From Fibrobacter sp. UBA7003 (GTDB lineage: Bacteria > Fibrobacterota > Fibrobacteria > Fibrobacterales > Fibrobacteraceae): DNA of 64,000 nt. The notes under the pieces were generated by a model that was not told the DNA's origin, did not search any database, and worked only from the letters and a program-made list of their open reading frames with translations. The translations under genes were made by a program, and so were the position numbers. The DNA lies in the NCBI GenBank assembly GCA_002449765.1, contig DJXN01000004.1, positions 42,932-106,931 on the forward strand, read 5' to 3'. This document shows positions 26,512-34,292 of the stretch, piece by piece; the first letter of the stretch is position 1, and every line of letters starts with the position of its first letter.

Positions 26512-26952
26512 ATGCTCCCCTCACCCATCGACAACATTCTCGTAGAAAAGGCGAAACGCCAAATGCACTTGCGAAGCGGCGAGAACATTGTCAAGACGTA
26601 CAAGATTTCTTTGGGCAAGAATCCTGTGGGAGCGAAAGTCAAATCCGGTGACAACAAGACGCCCGAAGGCGACTACACCATCGTACTTCACAACCCCAAA
26701 AGTGTCTTTCATTTATCGCTCCGGATTTCGTACCCTAATGCGGAACAGATTAAGGCCGCAAAAGAAGGCAACTACGAGCCCGGCGGCGACATCATGATTC
26801 ACGGCTTCCCGAACAAGGTTCCCGCATTCCTCTTTAAATTCTGGCACAAGTGGAAAGACTGGACCGCCGGCTGCATCGCGGTCACCAACGACGAAATCGA
26901 AGAAATTTACGACGCAGTCAAGGACGGAACTCCGATAACCATCAAGCCTTAG
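26512..26952 (+). CDS. L,D-transpeptidase (YkuD-type) without signal peptide
   Basis: 146 residues. The YkuD catalytic motif is visible: HGFPN near residue 98 and TAGCIAVTNDEIEE with the nucleophilic cysteine near 122; also GDNKTPEGDY, the usual strand before the core. Such enzymes make 3-3 peptidoglycan cross-links or attach lipoproteins in the periplasm, yet no signal peptide is visible and a stop codon at 26479 prevents an upstream extension. No Shine-Dalgarno precedes the ATG; TACATT sits 7 nt before it, so the mRNA may be leaderless. Confidence 0.8.
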   Translation: MLPSPIDNILVEKAKRQMHLRSGENIVKTYKISLGKNPVGAKVKSGDNKTPEGDYTIVLHNPKSVFHLSLRISYPNAEQIKAAKEGNYEPGGDIMIHGFPNKVPAFLFKFWHKWKDWTAGCIAVTNDEIEEIYDAVKDGTPITIKP

Positions 26953-26982
26953 AATGCCGGATTTTAGGGCGGAGCCTTTCCC

Positions 26983-27615
26983 CTACCCCTTATACCTTGA
27001 TTTATACCCGTGATTTTCCTTGGGGCGGAGGTCATTGGGGTACATCACGTCGGTGTAGATGTCCTCTTGCAGCTTTTTCACGAGCTTGTACACTTCTGCG
27101 TAATCGGCGATGCTGTCGATGGAAATACCCGCGTTGGTAGAAGTCCTCCGGCCATTCAGCGTTGCGGGATTTGCCTGCGCGGAGGTCGTGATGATGTCGC
27201 CCACGCCGAACCACTGGTCGAAAATGCCGCGGTGCAGGTCCACGTGCGAAAGTTCCGCAAACGGCTTTGACTTGTATGTCCTGGCGATGATACCACCGGA
27301 CGCGTAGATTCCCTTGTCCGTAACGATGTAGGCCGTATTGCGGTACCGCCGAAACGAGAGCAGAGCCCCGCCAAGGTAGAGCCAGACCGGCATCATGTGC
27401 AGTGCCATGAACGGGATGATAAAGAAGGCCGCCTCGTCCGCCTTGTCCGAAGAGAATGCTGCCCCGATAAAGAACATGTCAAAAAGTCCCCAGACAATCG
27501 CAAACGGGAGCAGCGGATTGAAGATGCATTCGAAGATAAAGCACCTTTTGTCCGGCTTGCCGGCGTAGAGAATCTTTTCGCCTTCCCCAATCAAAAGCGT
27601 CAGCTCGTTGTCCAT
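26983..27615 (-). CDS. PH-domain (bPH2/DUF304-like) membrane protein
   Basis: 210 residues. N-terminal strand (EGEKILYAGKPDK), two TM segments (about 28-52 and 65-90), then a bacterial PH-like domain (RNTAYIVTDKGIYASGG ... ELSHVDLHRGIFDQWFGVGDI), the usual layout of the YdbT/YvbH group. Biochemical role unknown. Convergent with the L,D-transpeptidase. Confidence 0.7.
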   Translation of the reverse strand: MDNELTLLIGEGEKILYAGKPDKRCFIFECIFNPLLPFAIVWGLFDMFFIGAAFSSDKADEAAFFIIPFMALHMMPVWLYLGGALLSFRRYRNTAYIVTDKGIYASGGIIARTYKSKPFAELSHVDLHRGIFDQWFGVGDIITTSAQANPATLNGRRTSTNAGISIDSIADYAEVYKLVKKLQEDIYTDVMYPNDLRPKENHGYKSRYKG

Positions 27616-27716
27616 GCACCACCTCGTAAAGAACTATTTCCCCTACTAATATAAACAATTTAACGCACTTTATAAAAAATAAATCTATATTCGGGGAAAA
27701 TTCGTTAGGAGGACGA

Positions 27717-28568
27717 ATGAAACGAATCATTCTACTAGCCCTTTTGTTCTTTTTAGCCGGTTGCGGCGAAGACAGGGCTTTCATGACACCATCGGAGAAC
27801 GTCGTCGTCATCGACGTGAACTCGAGGGAATACTTTATCAACGGCAAGAAGGTCGGAGATTCCGTGAAGGATTTTCTCCAAAGCGGGGACTGGAAAGTCC
27901 AACCCATTCTCGATTTTTTCAGCCAGTTCAAGAAAGACAAATCAAGACCGCTGGACGAAAAGGAAGTCCATGTTCACGTTGCCGGGAACTGCACCTTCAA
28001 CGCTTTCGGCAAGGTGCTGACGACCTTGAACTTCGAACCGCTTGTCGGCAAGGTTCTGTACGTCATCGACAAGGACTTCGCCTCCCCTATCCAGGCAATC
28101 AACCCGGCCTGGGATTCCGACGTTCAGACATGCAGGAATGCCACCAAGGACAACGTCATCAAGGTTTCCCACATGGTGATTGGGGAAAAGGGCCTGACGG
28201 ACGAGGAGATTCTTGCAAAACGGCTCAATGAAAAGAAACTGGAAGCCGAATGCGCCGAAGATTTTATGATGATCAGCGTGATCGTGAATCTCTACGACAA
28301 GACAAGCCCCTTCATCGTGAGCCTGAACGAACTCGGTTTCCTTGGCGGAAAAAGGATGTACAATATCGCGAGCGAAGAGGAATTCTGGAAATTTATCAAC
28401 GAAATCAAGTCGCGCGAATCCCTCCAGAACAAGAAGGACAAGAACCAAATCCTGTTTGTCGTCAACAGAGAAGCCCCTGTGGCAAGCATGAGCCATATCA
28501 TCAGGAAACTGAACGATTACGGCTACAAAATCACGTTCGCATACACGATTCTACAATCTTTCCCCTAA
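27717..28568 (+). CDS. Lipoprotein with two possibly ExbD-like halves
   Basis: 283 residues. TTAGGAGG is ideally placed before the ATG. Lipoprotein signal ends FLAGC (cysteine about residue 17). The first half (about 28-130) has the order beta strand, REYFINGKKV, helix, VHVHVAGNCTFNAFGKVL, VLYVIDKDF, recalling the ExbD/TolR periplasmic fold (inference). The second half (about 180-283) repeats the order less clearly. No ExbB partner is nearby. Preceded by TATATTCGG, a possible -10. Confidence 0.5.
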   Translation: MKRIILLALLFFLAGCGEDRAFMTPSENVVVIDVNSREYFINGKKVGDSVKDFLQSGDWKVQPILDFFSQFKKDKSRPLDEKEVHVHVAGNCTFNAFGKVLTTLNFEPLVGKVLYVIDKDFASPIQAINPAWDSDVQTCRNATKDNVIKVSHMVIGEKGLTDEEILAKRLNEKKLEAECAEDFMMISVIVNLYDKTSPFIVSLNELGFLGGKRMYNIASEEEFWKFINEIKSRESLQNKKDKNQILFVVNREAPVASMSHIIRKLNDYGYKITFAYTILQSFP

Positions 28569-28594
28569 AAGAAAAGCCCCGCTCGAAGCGGGGC
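28569..28594 (-). terminator. Terminator downstream of adk
   Basis: GCCCCGCT/AGCGGGGC stem followed on the minus strand by TTTTCTTTT. It abuts the stop of the plus-strand gene but lacks a T-run on that side. The 100 bases up to adk hold another palindrome (GGCGCTACTTCGTAGCGC). Confidence 0.7.
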
Positions 28595-28699
28595 GAAAGT
28601 TCAACTCTGGGAAGAATTACTTGGCGTGGCGCTACTTCGTAGCGCTAGCCAATCGGCTCGGTCATGCCGGCAAATAAATTTGCCGTCGCGACGCTCGCC

Positions 28700-29347
28700 T
28701 TACTTGGCTTTCTTGGCGGACTTCTTGGCCGGGGCCTTCTTGCAAGCTTTGCAAGCGGACTTGCAGAACTTCACGTAGGCAGCGAGGGTGTCGCAGAACA
28801 CTTCGTCCGGGGTATTGTCGCCGTTGATGCGGCTGATGATGGACTTGCTGTACTTGCCGAGCACCTTGGCGGTGGATTCCTTGTACACCTTGAGGCGGTT
28901 CTTGATAACGGCTTCGTCGGCGTCGTCCTTACGGCCTTCAATCTTGGCGCGGTTCAGGAGGCGGGCCACGATGGTCTTCTCGTCCTTGATGTCGAGCACG
29001 AAGATGTGCTTCACGTCGACGACGGATTCGATGAGCTTGACCTGGGCAACCGTGCGGGGAATACCGTCGAGGAGGAGGGTATCCTTATCCGGGTTCACCT
29101 TGTTCGTGTTGATGAGGCCTTCGATGAAGCGGCCGAAAATTTCGACAGTGGCTTCGTCCGGAACCAAGAGGCCCTTGCTGGAGTAAGAAGCGAGGAGCTT
29201 GCCGGATTCGCTGGAAGGAGCAATGCCACGGAAGATGTCGCCCGTGGAAATGTGCTTGAGGGAAGTGGTAGCAGCGAGCTTCGCGCCGACGGTACCCTTG
29301 CCGGAACCCGGTGCGCCGAAGATAAGAACTGCAGGAATTTTAGCCAT
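28700..29347 (-). CDS. adk: Adenylate kinase
   Basis: 215 residues. P-loop GAPGSGKGTVGAK at the N-terminus, KHISTGDIFR (AMP site), LLDGIPRTVAQ, and RINGDNTPDEV near the end. Interconverts ATP + AMP and 2 ADP. It is a short-LID form. The C-terminus carries an unusual 30-residue tail rich in Lys, Ala and Cys (ACKACKKAPAKKSAKKAK) not found in typical Adk. Follows clpC by 54 nt on the same strand; TATCTTTG at 29388-29395 (minus) could give it its own promoter. Confidence 0.92.
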   Translation of the reverse strand: MAKIPAVLIFGAPGSGKGTVGAKLAATTSLKHISTGDIFRGIAPSSESGKLLASYSSKGLLVPDEATVEIFGRFIEGLINTNKVNPDKDTLLLDGIPRTVAQVKLIESVVDVKHIFVLDIKDEKTIVARLLNRAKIEGRKDDADEAVIKNRLKVYKESTAKVLGKYSKSIISRINGDNTPDEVFCDTLAAYVKFCKSACKACKKAPAKKSAKKAK

Positions 29348-29401
29348 TGTTAACCTCTTGGGTTTGATTGTTGAAATTTTTCGCGGACAAAGATAGCATT
29401 T

Positions 29402-31912
29402 TTACGACTGGATTTTCTCGCACTTGAAACTGAGCTTGCCGTTTTCGACGCCGATGCTTATCGTGGAGAAGTCCGTGAGGGTACCAAGCAGGAGCCCTTC
29501 GGCAATCGCGTCTTCCACGAGGTTCTGGATGGAACGGCGGATGGGTCGCGCGCCCAGGGTGGAATCGTAATTGTTGTTCACGATAAATTCCTTCGCCTCC
29601 TGGCTGATTTCCAGCAGGATTCCGCGATCGGAGATGTTCTTCTGGAGGAACCCCATCTGGATGTCCACGACGGAAACGAGGTCCTTCTTGCTCAAGGCAC
29701 GGAACACAATCTGCTCGTCGATGCGGTTCAGGAATTCCGGAGAGAACACGCGCTTGACCTCTTCGCGGATGGCGTTTTCCATGCGCTCGTAGTCGTCGGT
29801 CTCCCCTTCCTTGGTGAACCCCATGCCGCCGCTGTGGCGCACTTCGCGCGCACCCGCGTTACTCGTCATGATGATGATGGTGTTCTTGAAGTTGATCTTG
29901 CGGCCGTAACTGTCGGTAAGGATTCCGTCGTCAAGAATCTGGAGCAGGATATTGTAGATGTCCGGATGCGCCTTCTCGATTTCGTCGAGGAGCACCACGG
30001 AATAAGGCTTCTTGCGCACCTTCTCGGTAAGCTGTCCGCCGCCTTCCTCGAAGCCCACGTATCCCGGAGGAGCACCGATAAGGCGCGAGACGCTGTGCTT
30101 TTCCATGTATTCGCTCATGTCGATGCGGATCATGGATTCCTCGCTCCCGAACAGCGAGAGGCTCAGCACCTTCGCAAGTTCCGTCTTGCCCACGCCGGTA
30201 GGCCCGAGGAAGAGGAAACTGCCCATCGGGCGCTTGCTGCTGCGGATGCCCGCTCGCGTACGGCGGATGGACTTGACAATCGCATCGACTGCGGCGTCCT
30301 GCCCGATAATGCGCTGCTTGATTTCTTCGCCGAGGTGCAGGAGTTTCTGCGTCTCTTCGCCGCCGAGGCGGCTCACGGGAATGCCCGTCATCTTGCTGAT
30401 GCAGTCGCGGATGTCGCTCTCGTCCACGACAGGGGTCTCCTGCCCTTCTTCCTGCAGCTGCTTCCTGCGTTCCGCGATGGAACTCTGGAGTTCCTCCTCG
30501 CGGGCACGGCACTTGGCCGCATTCTCGTAATCCTGGTTTGCGACTGCCTCTTCCTTCTTCGAAAGGACTTCGGCAAGTTCAGATTCCATGTCGAGCAGGT
30601 CCTGCGGGACCTTGATGGAATTGAGCTTCACGCGCGCGCCTGTCTCGTCGAGCACGTCGATTGCCTTATCCGGCAAGAAGCGCTCGCTGATGTAGCGTTC
30701 GGCAAGCGTCACCGCGGCACGGATGGCCTCGGGCGTGTAGTGCACCTTGTGGTGCTGCTCGTACTTCGGGCGCAGACCCTCAAGAATCTGGATGGAATCT
30801 TCCGAGTTGGGCGGGTTCACAAGAATCGTCTGGAAGCGGCGTTCCAGGGCCGCATCCTTCTCGATGTACTTGCGGTATTCGTCAATCGTCGTCGCACCGA
30901 TGCACTGCAGTTCGCCACGCGCAAGCGCGGGTTTGAAAATATTGCTCGCATCGAGGCTGCCTTCCGCACCGCCTGCACCCACGATGGTGTGGAGTTCGTC
31001 GATGAAAAGAATCACGGAGTTGCTCACGCGCTGGAGTTCCATGATGAGGCCCTTCATGCGTTCCTCGAACTGGCCGCGGTACTTTGTACCCGCAACCATC
31101 GCCGCCACGTCGAGCGTCACGACGCGCTTGTTCACGAGCAGGTCGGGAATCTTCTTCTGCACAATCTTCTGCGCTAGGCCCTCGATAATCGCGGTCTTGC
31201 CCACGCCGGGTTCGCCAATGAGCGCCGGGTTGTTCTTCTTGCGGCGGCAGAGAATCTGGATGAGCCGCTCGATTTCGGATTCGCGCCCGATAATCGGGTC
31301 GAGCTTGCCCGCACGCGCCATCGCGGTGAGGTCGCGCCCGAAGTGGTCGAGAATCGGGGTCTTGGACTTGGAACCGCCGCGCATCTCGCGCCCGCCCTGC
31401 TGCTGGCGAGGCCCCTCTTCGGGGATATCCTGCGGGGCGTTGCCGTCGCCATTATGCTTGAGCTGGTCGAGCGTCTGCTGGAAATTCTCGTACGTTATGT
31501 TGTACGAAGACAAAATGCCCACCGCAGAGGAATCTACCTGCTGGAGAATCGCGAGCATCAGGTGTTCGGGGCCGATGTACTGGTCGCCCTCTTCCTTCGC
31601 AATCTTTGCGGCATTGAAAAGCACCGCCTTCGCGCGGACCGTAAACTGCAACAGGCCGTCGCGCGGGTTTCCGCCGATGGTCATGAGCCCGCCGTTCGAG
31701 GAGAGCGAACGCTGGATATCTTCGCTCAGGTCCACGAGGTTAATCCGGAGCGCCTTGAGGGTCTCGACAGCAAAGCCCGAATCCTCGCGTACGAGACCGA
31801 GCAAAAGGTGTTCGGTCGAAACGCAGTCGCTCCCGAGGTTACGCGCCGCCATGCGGGCGGCCTGGAGCACGGCCTTCGCCTTCGCAGAGAAAATTCCGTT
31901 ATTATCAGCCAT
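29402..31912 (-). CDS. clpC: Clp protease ATPase subunit ClpC
   Basis: 836 residues: Clp_N double repeat (1-145, STEHLLLGLVRE), AAA1 with GEPGVGKTAIIEG, a UVR motif in the middle region (YENAAKCRAREEEL) with a short M-domain, which marks ClpC rather than ClpB, and AAA2 with GPTGVGKTELAKVL. Unfolds proteins for ClpP; the ClpP-docking loop is not obvious to me. AGGAG 7 nt before the ATG; lies 10 nt after lolD, so it is in one transcript with the Lol genes. Confidence 0.94.
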   Translation of the reverse strand: MADNNGIFSAKAKAVLQAARMAARNLGSDCVSTEHLLLGLVREDSGFAVETLKALRINLVDLSEDIQRSLSSNGGLMTIGGNPRDGLLQFTVRAKAVLFNAAKIAKEEGDQYIGPEHLMLAILQQVDSSAVGILSSYNITYENFQQTLDQLKHNGDGNAPQDIPEEGPRQQQGGREMRGGSKSKTPILDHFGRDLTAMARAGKLDPIIGRESEIERLIQILCRRKKNNPALIGEPGVGKTAIIEGLAQKIVQKKIPDLLVNKRVVTLDVAAMVAGTKYRGQFEERMKGLIMELQRVSNSVILFIDELHTIVGAGGAEGSLDASNIFKPALARGELQCIGATTIDEYRKYIEKDAALERRFQTILVNPPNSEDSIQILEGLRPKYEQHHKVHYTPEAIRAAVTLAERYISERFLPDKAIDVLDETGARVKLNSIKVPQDLLDMESELAEVLSKKEEAVANQDYENAAKCRAREEELQSSIAERRKQLQEEGQETPVVDESDIRDCISKMTGIPVSRLGGEETQKLLHLGEEIKQRIIGQDAAVDAIVKSIRRTRAGIRSSKRPMGSFLFLGPTGVGKTELAKVLSLSLFGSEESMIRIDMSEYMEKHSVSRLIGAPPGYVGFEEGGGQLTEKVRKKPYSVVLLDEIEKAHPDIYNILLQILDDGILTDSYGRKINFKNTIIIMTSNAGAREVRHSGGMGFTKEGETDDYERMENAIREEVKRVFSPEFLNRIDEQIVFRALSKKDLVSVVDIQMGFLQKNISDRGILLEISQEAKEFIVNNNYDSTLGARPIRRSIQNLVEDAIAEGLLLGTLTDFSTISIGVENGKLSFKCEKIQS

Positions 31913-31922
31913 ACCAAATCTC

Positions 31923-32603
31923 CTATCCGATATCCTGAATCAATCCGTTATGCATTACCACGCGGCGCTTCGCAAAACTCGCCAACTTCTCGTCGTGCGT
32001 CACAATCAAGAAGGCCTGGTTGAACTTCTCGTTGAGCTCGCCAAAGAGTTCGTTCAGCTTCGCGGAGTTCGCCTCGTCCAGGTTGCCGCTCGGTTCGTCG
32101 GCCAGCACCAGGTCCGGGTGATTCATCAGCGCACGCGCAATCGCAATACGCTGGCGCTCGCCGCCACTGAGTTCGCGCGGCAAATGCCTGAGGCGGTCCT
32201 TGAGGCCCACCGTTTCCAACAGCATCTCGCCACGTTCGCGGCATTCCTTTTCGGACTTGCCCGCAATGCGGCCCGGGACGCACACGTTCTCGATGGCGGT
32301 AAACTCGCTGAGCAAGTGGTGGAACTGGAACACGAACCCCACCTTGAAACGGTGGTACGCGTCGCGCTCTTCGCTGTTGAACTTGCTGAGCGGCTTGCCC
32401 TTGAAAAGAATTTCGCCCGAGGTCGGCGTGTCGAGCATGCCCACGAGGTTCAGGAACGTAGACTTGCCCGAGCCGGAGGAACCCGTGAGCGCCACGAGCT
32501 CGCCCTCTTCCATCGAGAAGTTCACGCCCTTCAAAATCTCGAGCTGTTCGCCCGTCTCGGAGAATACGCGCCTGAGGTCGACTGTCTGCAATAAACTACT
32601 CAT
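31923..32603 (-). CDS. lolD: Lipoprotein-releasing ABC transporter ATPase
   Basis: 226 residues. Walker A GSSGSGKST, signature LSGGERQRIAIARAL, Walker B LVLADEPSGNLDE. LolD family powers release of outer-membrane lipoproteins from the inner membrane. Overlaps the upstream permease gene by 8 nt, so the pair is translationally coupled. Confidence 0.93.
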   Translation of the reverse strand: MSSLLQTVDLRRVFSETGEQLEILKGVNFSMEEGELVALTGSSGSGKSTFLNLVGMLDTPTSGEILFKGKPLSKFNSEERDAYHRFKVGFVFQFHHLLSEFTAIENVCVPGRIAGKSEKECRERGEMLLETVGLKDRLRHLPRELSGGERQRIAIARALMNHPDLVLADEPSGNLDEANSAKLNELFGELNEKFNQAFLIVTHDEKLASFAKRRVVMHNGLIQDIG

Positions 32604-33840
32604 GCCTAATCGCTCCTACAGGGTCAAGCCTGCTCGCCTTCCATGCCGGGAGCAAAGTCGCGAGCACGCATAGCGCAATGCCAATCACGAAAATAAGGAC
32701 CACGTCAATCAGGTGCACAGAAATCGGGAAGTACGGAATCACGTAGACATCACCCGGGAGCGTGATGAAGTGGTAGGCCTCCTGCAACTTGCAGAGCACA
32801 AGCCCGATGGTACCACCCACGATGGTGCCGCCCACGCCAATGAAGCTGCCCATGAGCATGAACACGCGCATGATGCCCGCCTTGCTGAAGCCCATGCTGC
32901 GGAGGATGCCGATTTCCTTCGTCTTGTCGATGACAACCATGATGAGGGAACTGATGATGTTGAACGCCGCCACGAGGATGATGAGGCAGATGACCGCCGC
33001 CACGATGAACTTCTCGTAGTTCATCCACTTGAGGAGCGTGATGTTCTTCGCCTTCCAGTCCATCGAGTAGTACGGGTAGGTAAGCCACTGGCTCATGTCG
33101 TAGGCCGCCTCGCCCGCCTTCCAGTGATCCTTGATGCGGAACTGGATTCCCATCACGGCGTCGCCCATGCCGAGCAGTTTCTGCATTTCCCTGAGCCCGA
33201 TGTAGGCCAGGTTGCCGTCGTACTCGTAGGTGCCCGTCTCGAAGATGCCGCTCACCACGCACATCATCATCTTGGGGCCCGAGCCGAGCGCCTCGTCCGG
33301 GCTCTGGAACAGCTGGAGCACAAGCTTGTCGCCCACGACCACGCGCAGGCGGTTCGCAAGTCCCGAACCGAGAATGATCCCCGGACGGACCTTGCCCGTC
33401 AAGTCTTCGAGGCTATCGACGGAATACTCGCCCCACTTGATGTACTTGTAGATGTCGGTCACGCCCTTCGCGCTCTCGGCGTCAATGCCGTAGATAACGA
33501 TACCGTCGTTCACCTTCTTTGAGCTGATGCCCACCTTGTAGATGATGAACGGCGACGAGGCCACGATGTTCGAATCGCGGTTCTTTGCCTCGCGGGTAAG
33601 GCTGTCGTAGCTCGCGATGGGTTCGCCGTTGTACGACATGATTTCGAGGTGGGCGTCCTTCCCTATCATCTGGGCGGTGACCTCTTCCTCGAAGCCGTTG
33701 ACCGCAGCAAGCGCGACCACCAGCGCGAACACGCCGATAGAGACACCGAGCATACTGAAGATGCCGATAAGCGAGACGAAGAGGCTCTTGCGCTGAGCCC
33801 CCAGGTAACGCCAGGCTATTAAAAGTTCAAGTTTATTCAT
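32596..33840 (-). CDS. LolC/LolE-type lipoprotein-releasing permease
   Basis: 414 residues. One TM near the N-terminus (about 22-48), a large periplasmic domain, and three C-terminal TMs (about 272-300, 318-345, 375-400) with the FtsX-family motif KTKEIGILRSMG. Only one permease gene is present, so it probably works as a homodimer with LolD. Its ATG lies only 4 nt from the tandem AGACGAA repeats (33845-33875), leaving just TAAGA as a possible ribosome site. The repeat unit therefore separates it from lysS. Confidence 0.9.
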   Translation of the reverse strand: MNKLELLIAWRYLGAQRKSLFVSLIGIFSMLGVSIGVFALVVALAAVNGFEEEVTAQMIGKDAHLEIMSYNGEPIASYDSLTREAKNRDSNIVASSPFIIYKVGISSKKVNDGIVIYGIDAESAKGVTDIYKYIKWGEYSVDSLEDLTGKVRPGIILGSGLANRLRVVVGDKLVLQLFQSPDEALGSGPKMMMCVVSGIFETGTYEYDGNLAYIGLREMQKLLGMGDAVMGIQFRIKDHWKAGEAAYDMSQWLTYPYYSMDWKAKNITLLKWMNYEKFIVAAVICLIILVAAFNIISSLIMVVIDKTKEIGILRSMGFSKAGIMRVFMLMGSFIGVGGTIVGGTIGLVLCKLQEAYHFITLPGDVYVIPYFPISVHLIDVVLIFVIGIALCVLATLLPAWKASRLDPVGAIRHE

Positions 33841-33844
33841 TCTT

Positions 33845-33875
33845 AGACGAAAGACGAAAGACGAAAGACGAAAGA
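33845..33875. repeat. Tandem AGACGAA heptamer, 4.4 copies
   Basis: Perfect seven-base tandem repeat immediately upstream (minus strand) of the lolC/E start and touching the stop of the four-helix-bundle gene. Confidence 0.95.
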
Positions 33876-34235
33876 TTATGACTTTTTAGCGGCTTTCAAT
33901 CCACTCAGCATTTTGGCAATCTCTATAGTCTTTTCATCTAAATCGTCCATTTGTTCCTTAGTAATATAGTTTAACAGTTGAGCAATTTCCATTTGGCTCT
34001 GCACTTCCATCAAAGATCCAAAACTTATTTCCAAAAAATGAAGAACCTCTTTACTCGAAGAACGGCTCATTCCTTCAGCTATATTCGACGTTACAGACAC
34101 TGCCGCACGACGGACTTGACTTACAAGAGCGAATTTTTCTTCATTAGGAAAAGAACTACATAACCTATAGACATCCATAACCCATAAGAGGGACTTCTGG
34201 TAAACTTTTAGCTTTCTATACGCAAACATAGCCAT
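33876..34235 (-). CDS. Four-helix-bundle protein (S23/23S-rRNA-IVS and Avd-like family)
   Basis: 119 residues, the standard length. Begins with the family signature FAYRKLKVYQKSLLWVMDVY, then VSQVRRAAVSVTSNIAEGMSR and EVLHFLEISFGSLMEVQSQ. Relatives are encoded by intervening sequences inside 23S rRNA genes, also flanked by inverted repeats, and as accessory proteins (Avd) of diversity-generating retroelements; they are basic and bind RNA. No rRNA, reverse transcriptase or variable repeat is nearby. More AT-rich than both neighbours. The gene has no clear ribosome site (TTTTTAAG precedes the ATG). Confidence 0.85.
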   Translation of the reverse strand: MAMFAYRKLKVYQKSLLWVMDVYRLCSSFPNEEKFALVSQVRRAAVSVTSNIAEGMSRSSSKEVLHFLEISFGSLMEVQSQMEIAQLLNYITKEQMDDLDEKTIEIAKMLSGLKAAKKS

Positions 34236-34292
34236 CTTAAAAAGTCTATCGTCTTTCGTCTATAGGCTCGTAGAGCCGTTCTTTCGTCTTAA

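Larger units (their letters stand above)
33844..34290. mobile_element. Four-helix-bundle gene unit bounded by inverted AGACGAAAGA repeats
   Basis: Left boundary: four perfect tandem AGACGAA heptamers plus AGA (33845-33875). Right boundary, in inverted orientation: GTCTATCGTCTTTCGTCTATA, hairpin GGCTC-GTA-GAGCC (34265-34277), GTTCTTTCGTCTT. The 119-residue gene fills the space between. The unit fits exactly between the lysS stop (34293) and the lolC/E start (33840). A gene-less relative lies at 25790-25891. Mobility is inferred, not shown. Confidence 0.6.

Noticed and set aside
32713..33522. Plus-strand open frame opposite the lolC/E gene
   Set aside because: His/Glu-rich shadow without signal or motif; the minus strand encodes an FtsX-type permease.
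33845..33875. CRISPR array
   Set aside because: Seven-base tandem units without spacers; no cas genes in the window.
33876..34235. Diversity-generating retroelement suggested by the Avd-like protein
   Set aside because: No reverse transcriptase and no template/variable repeat pair is present nearby; the flanking inverted repeats fit an IVS-like element better.
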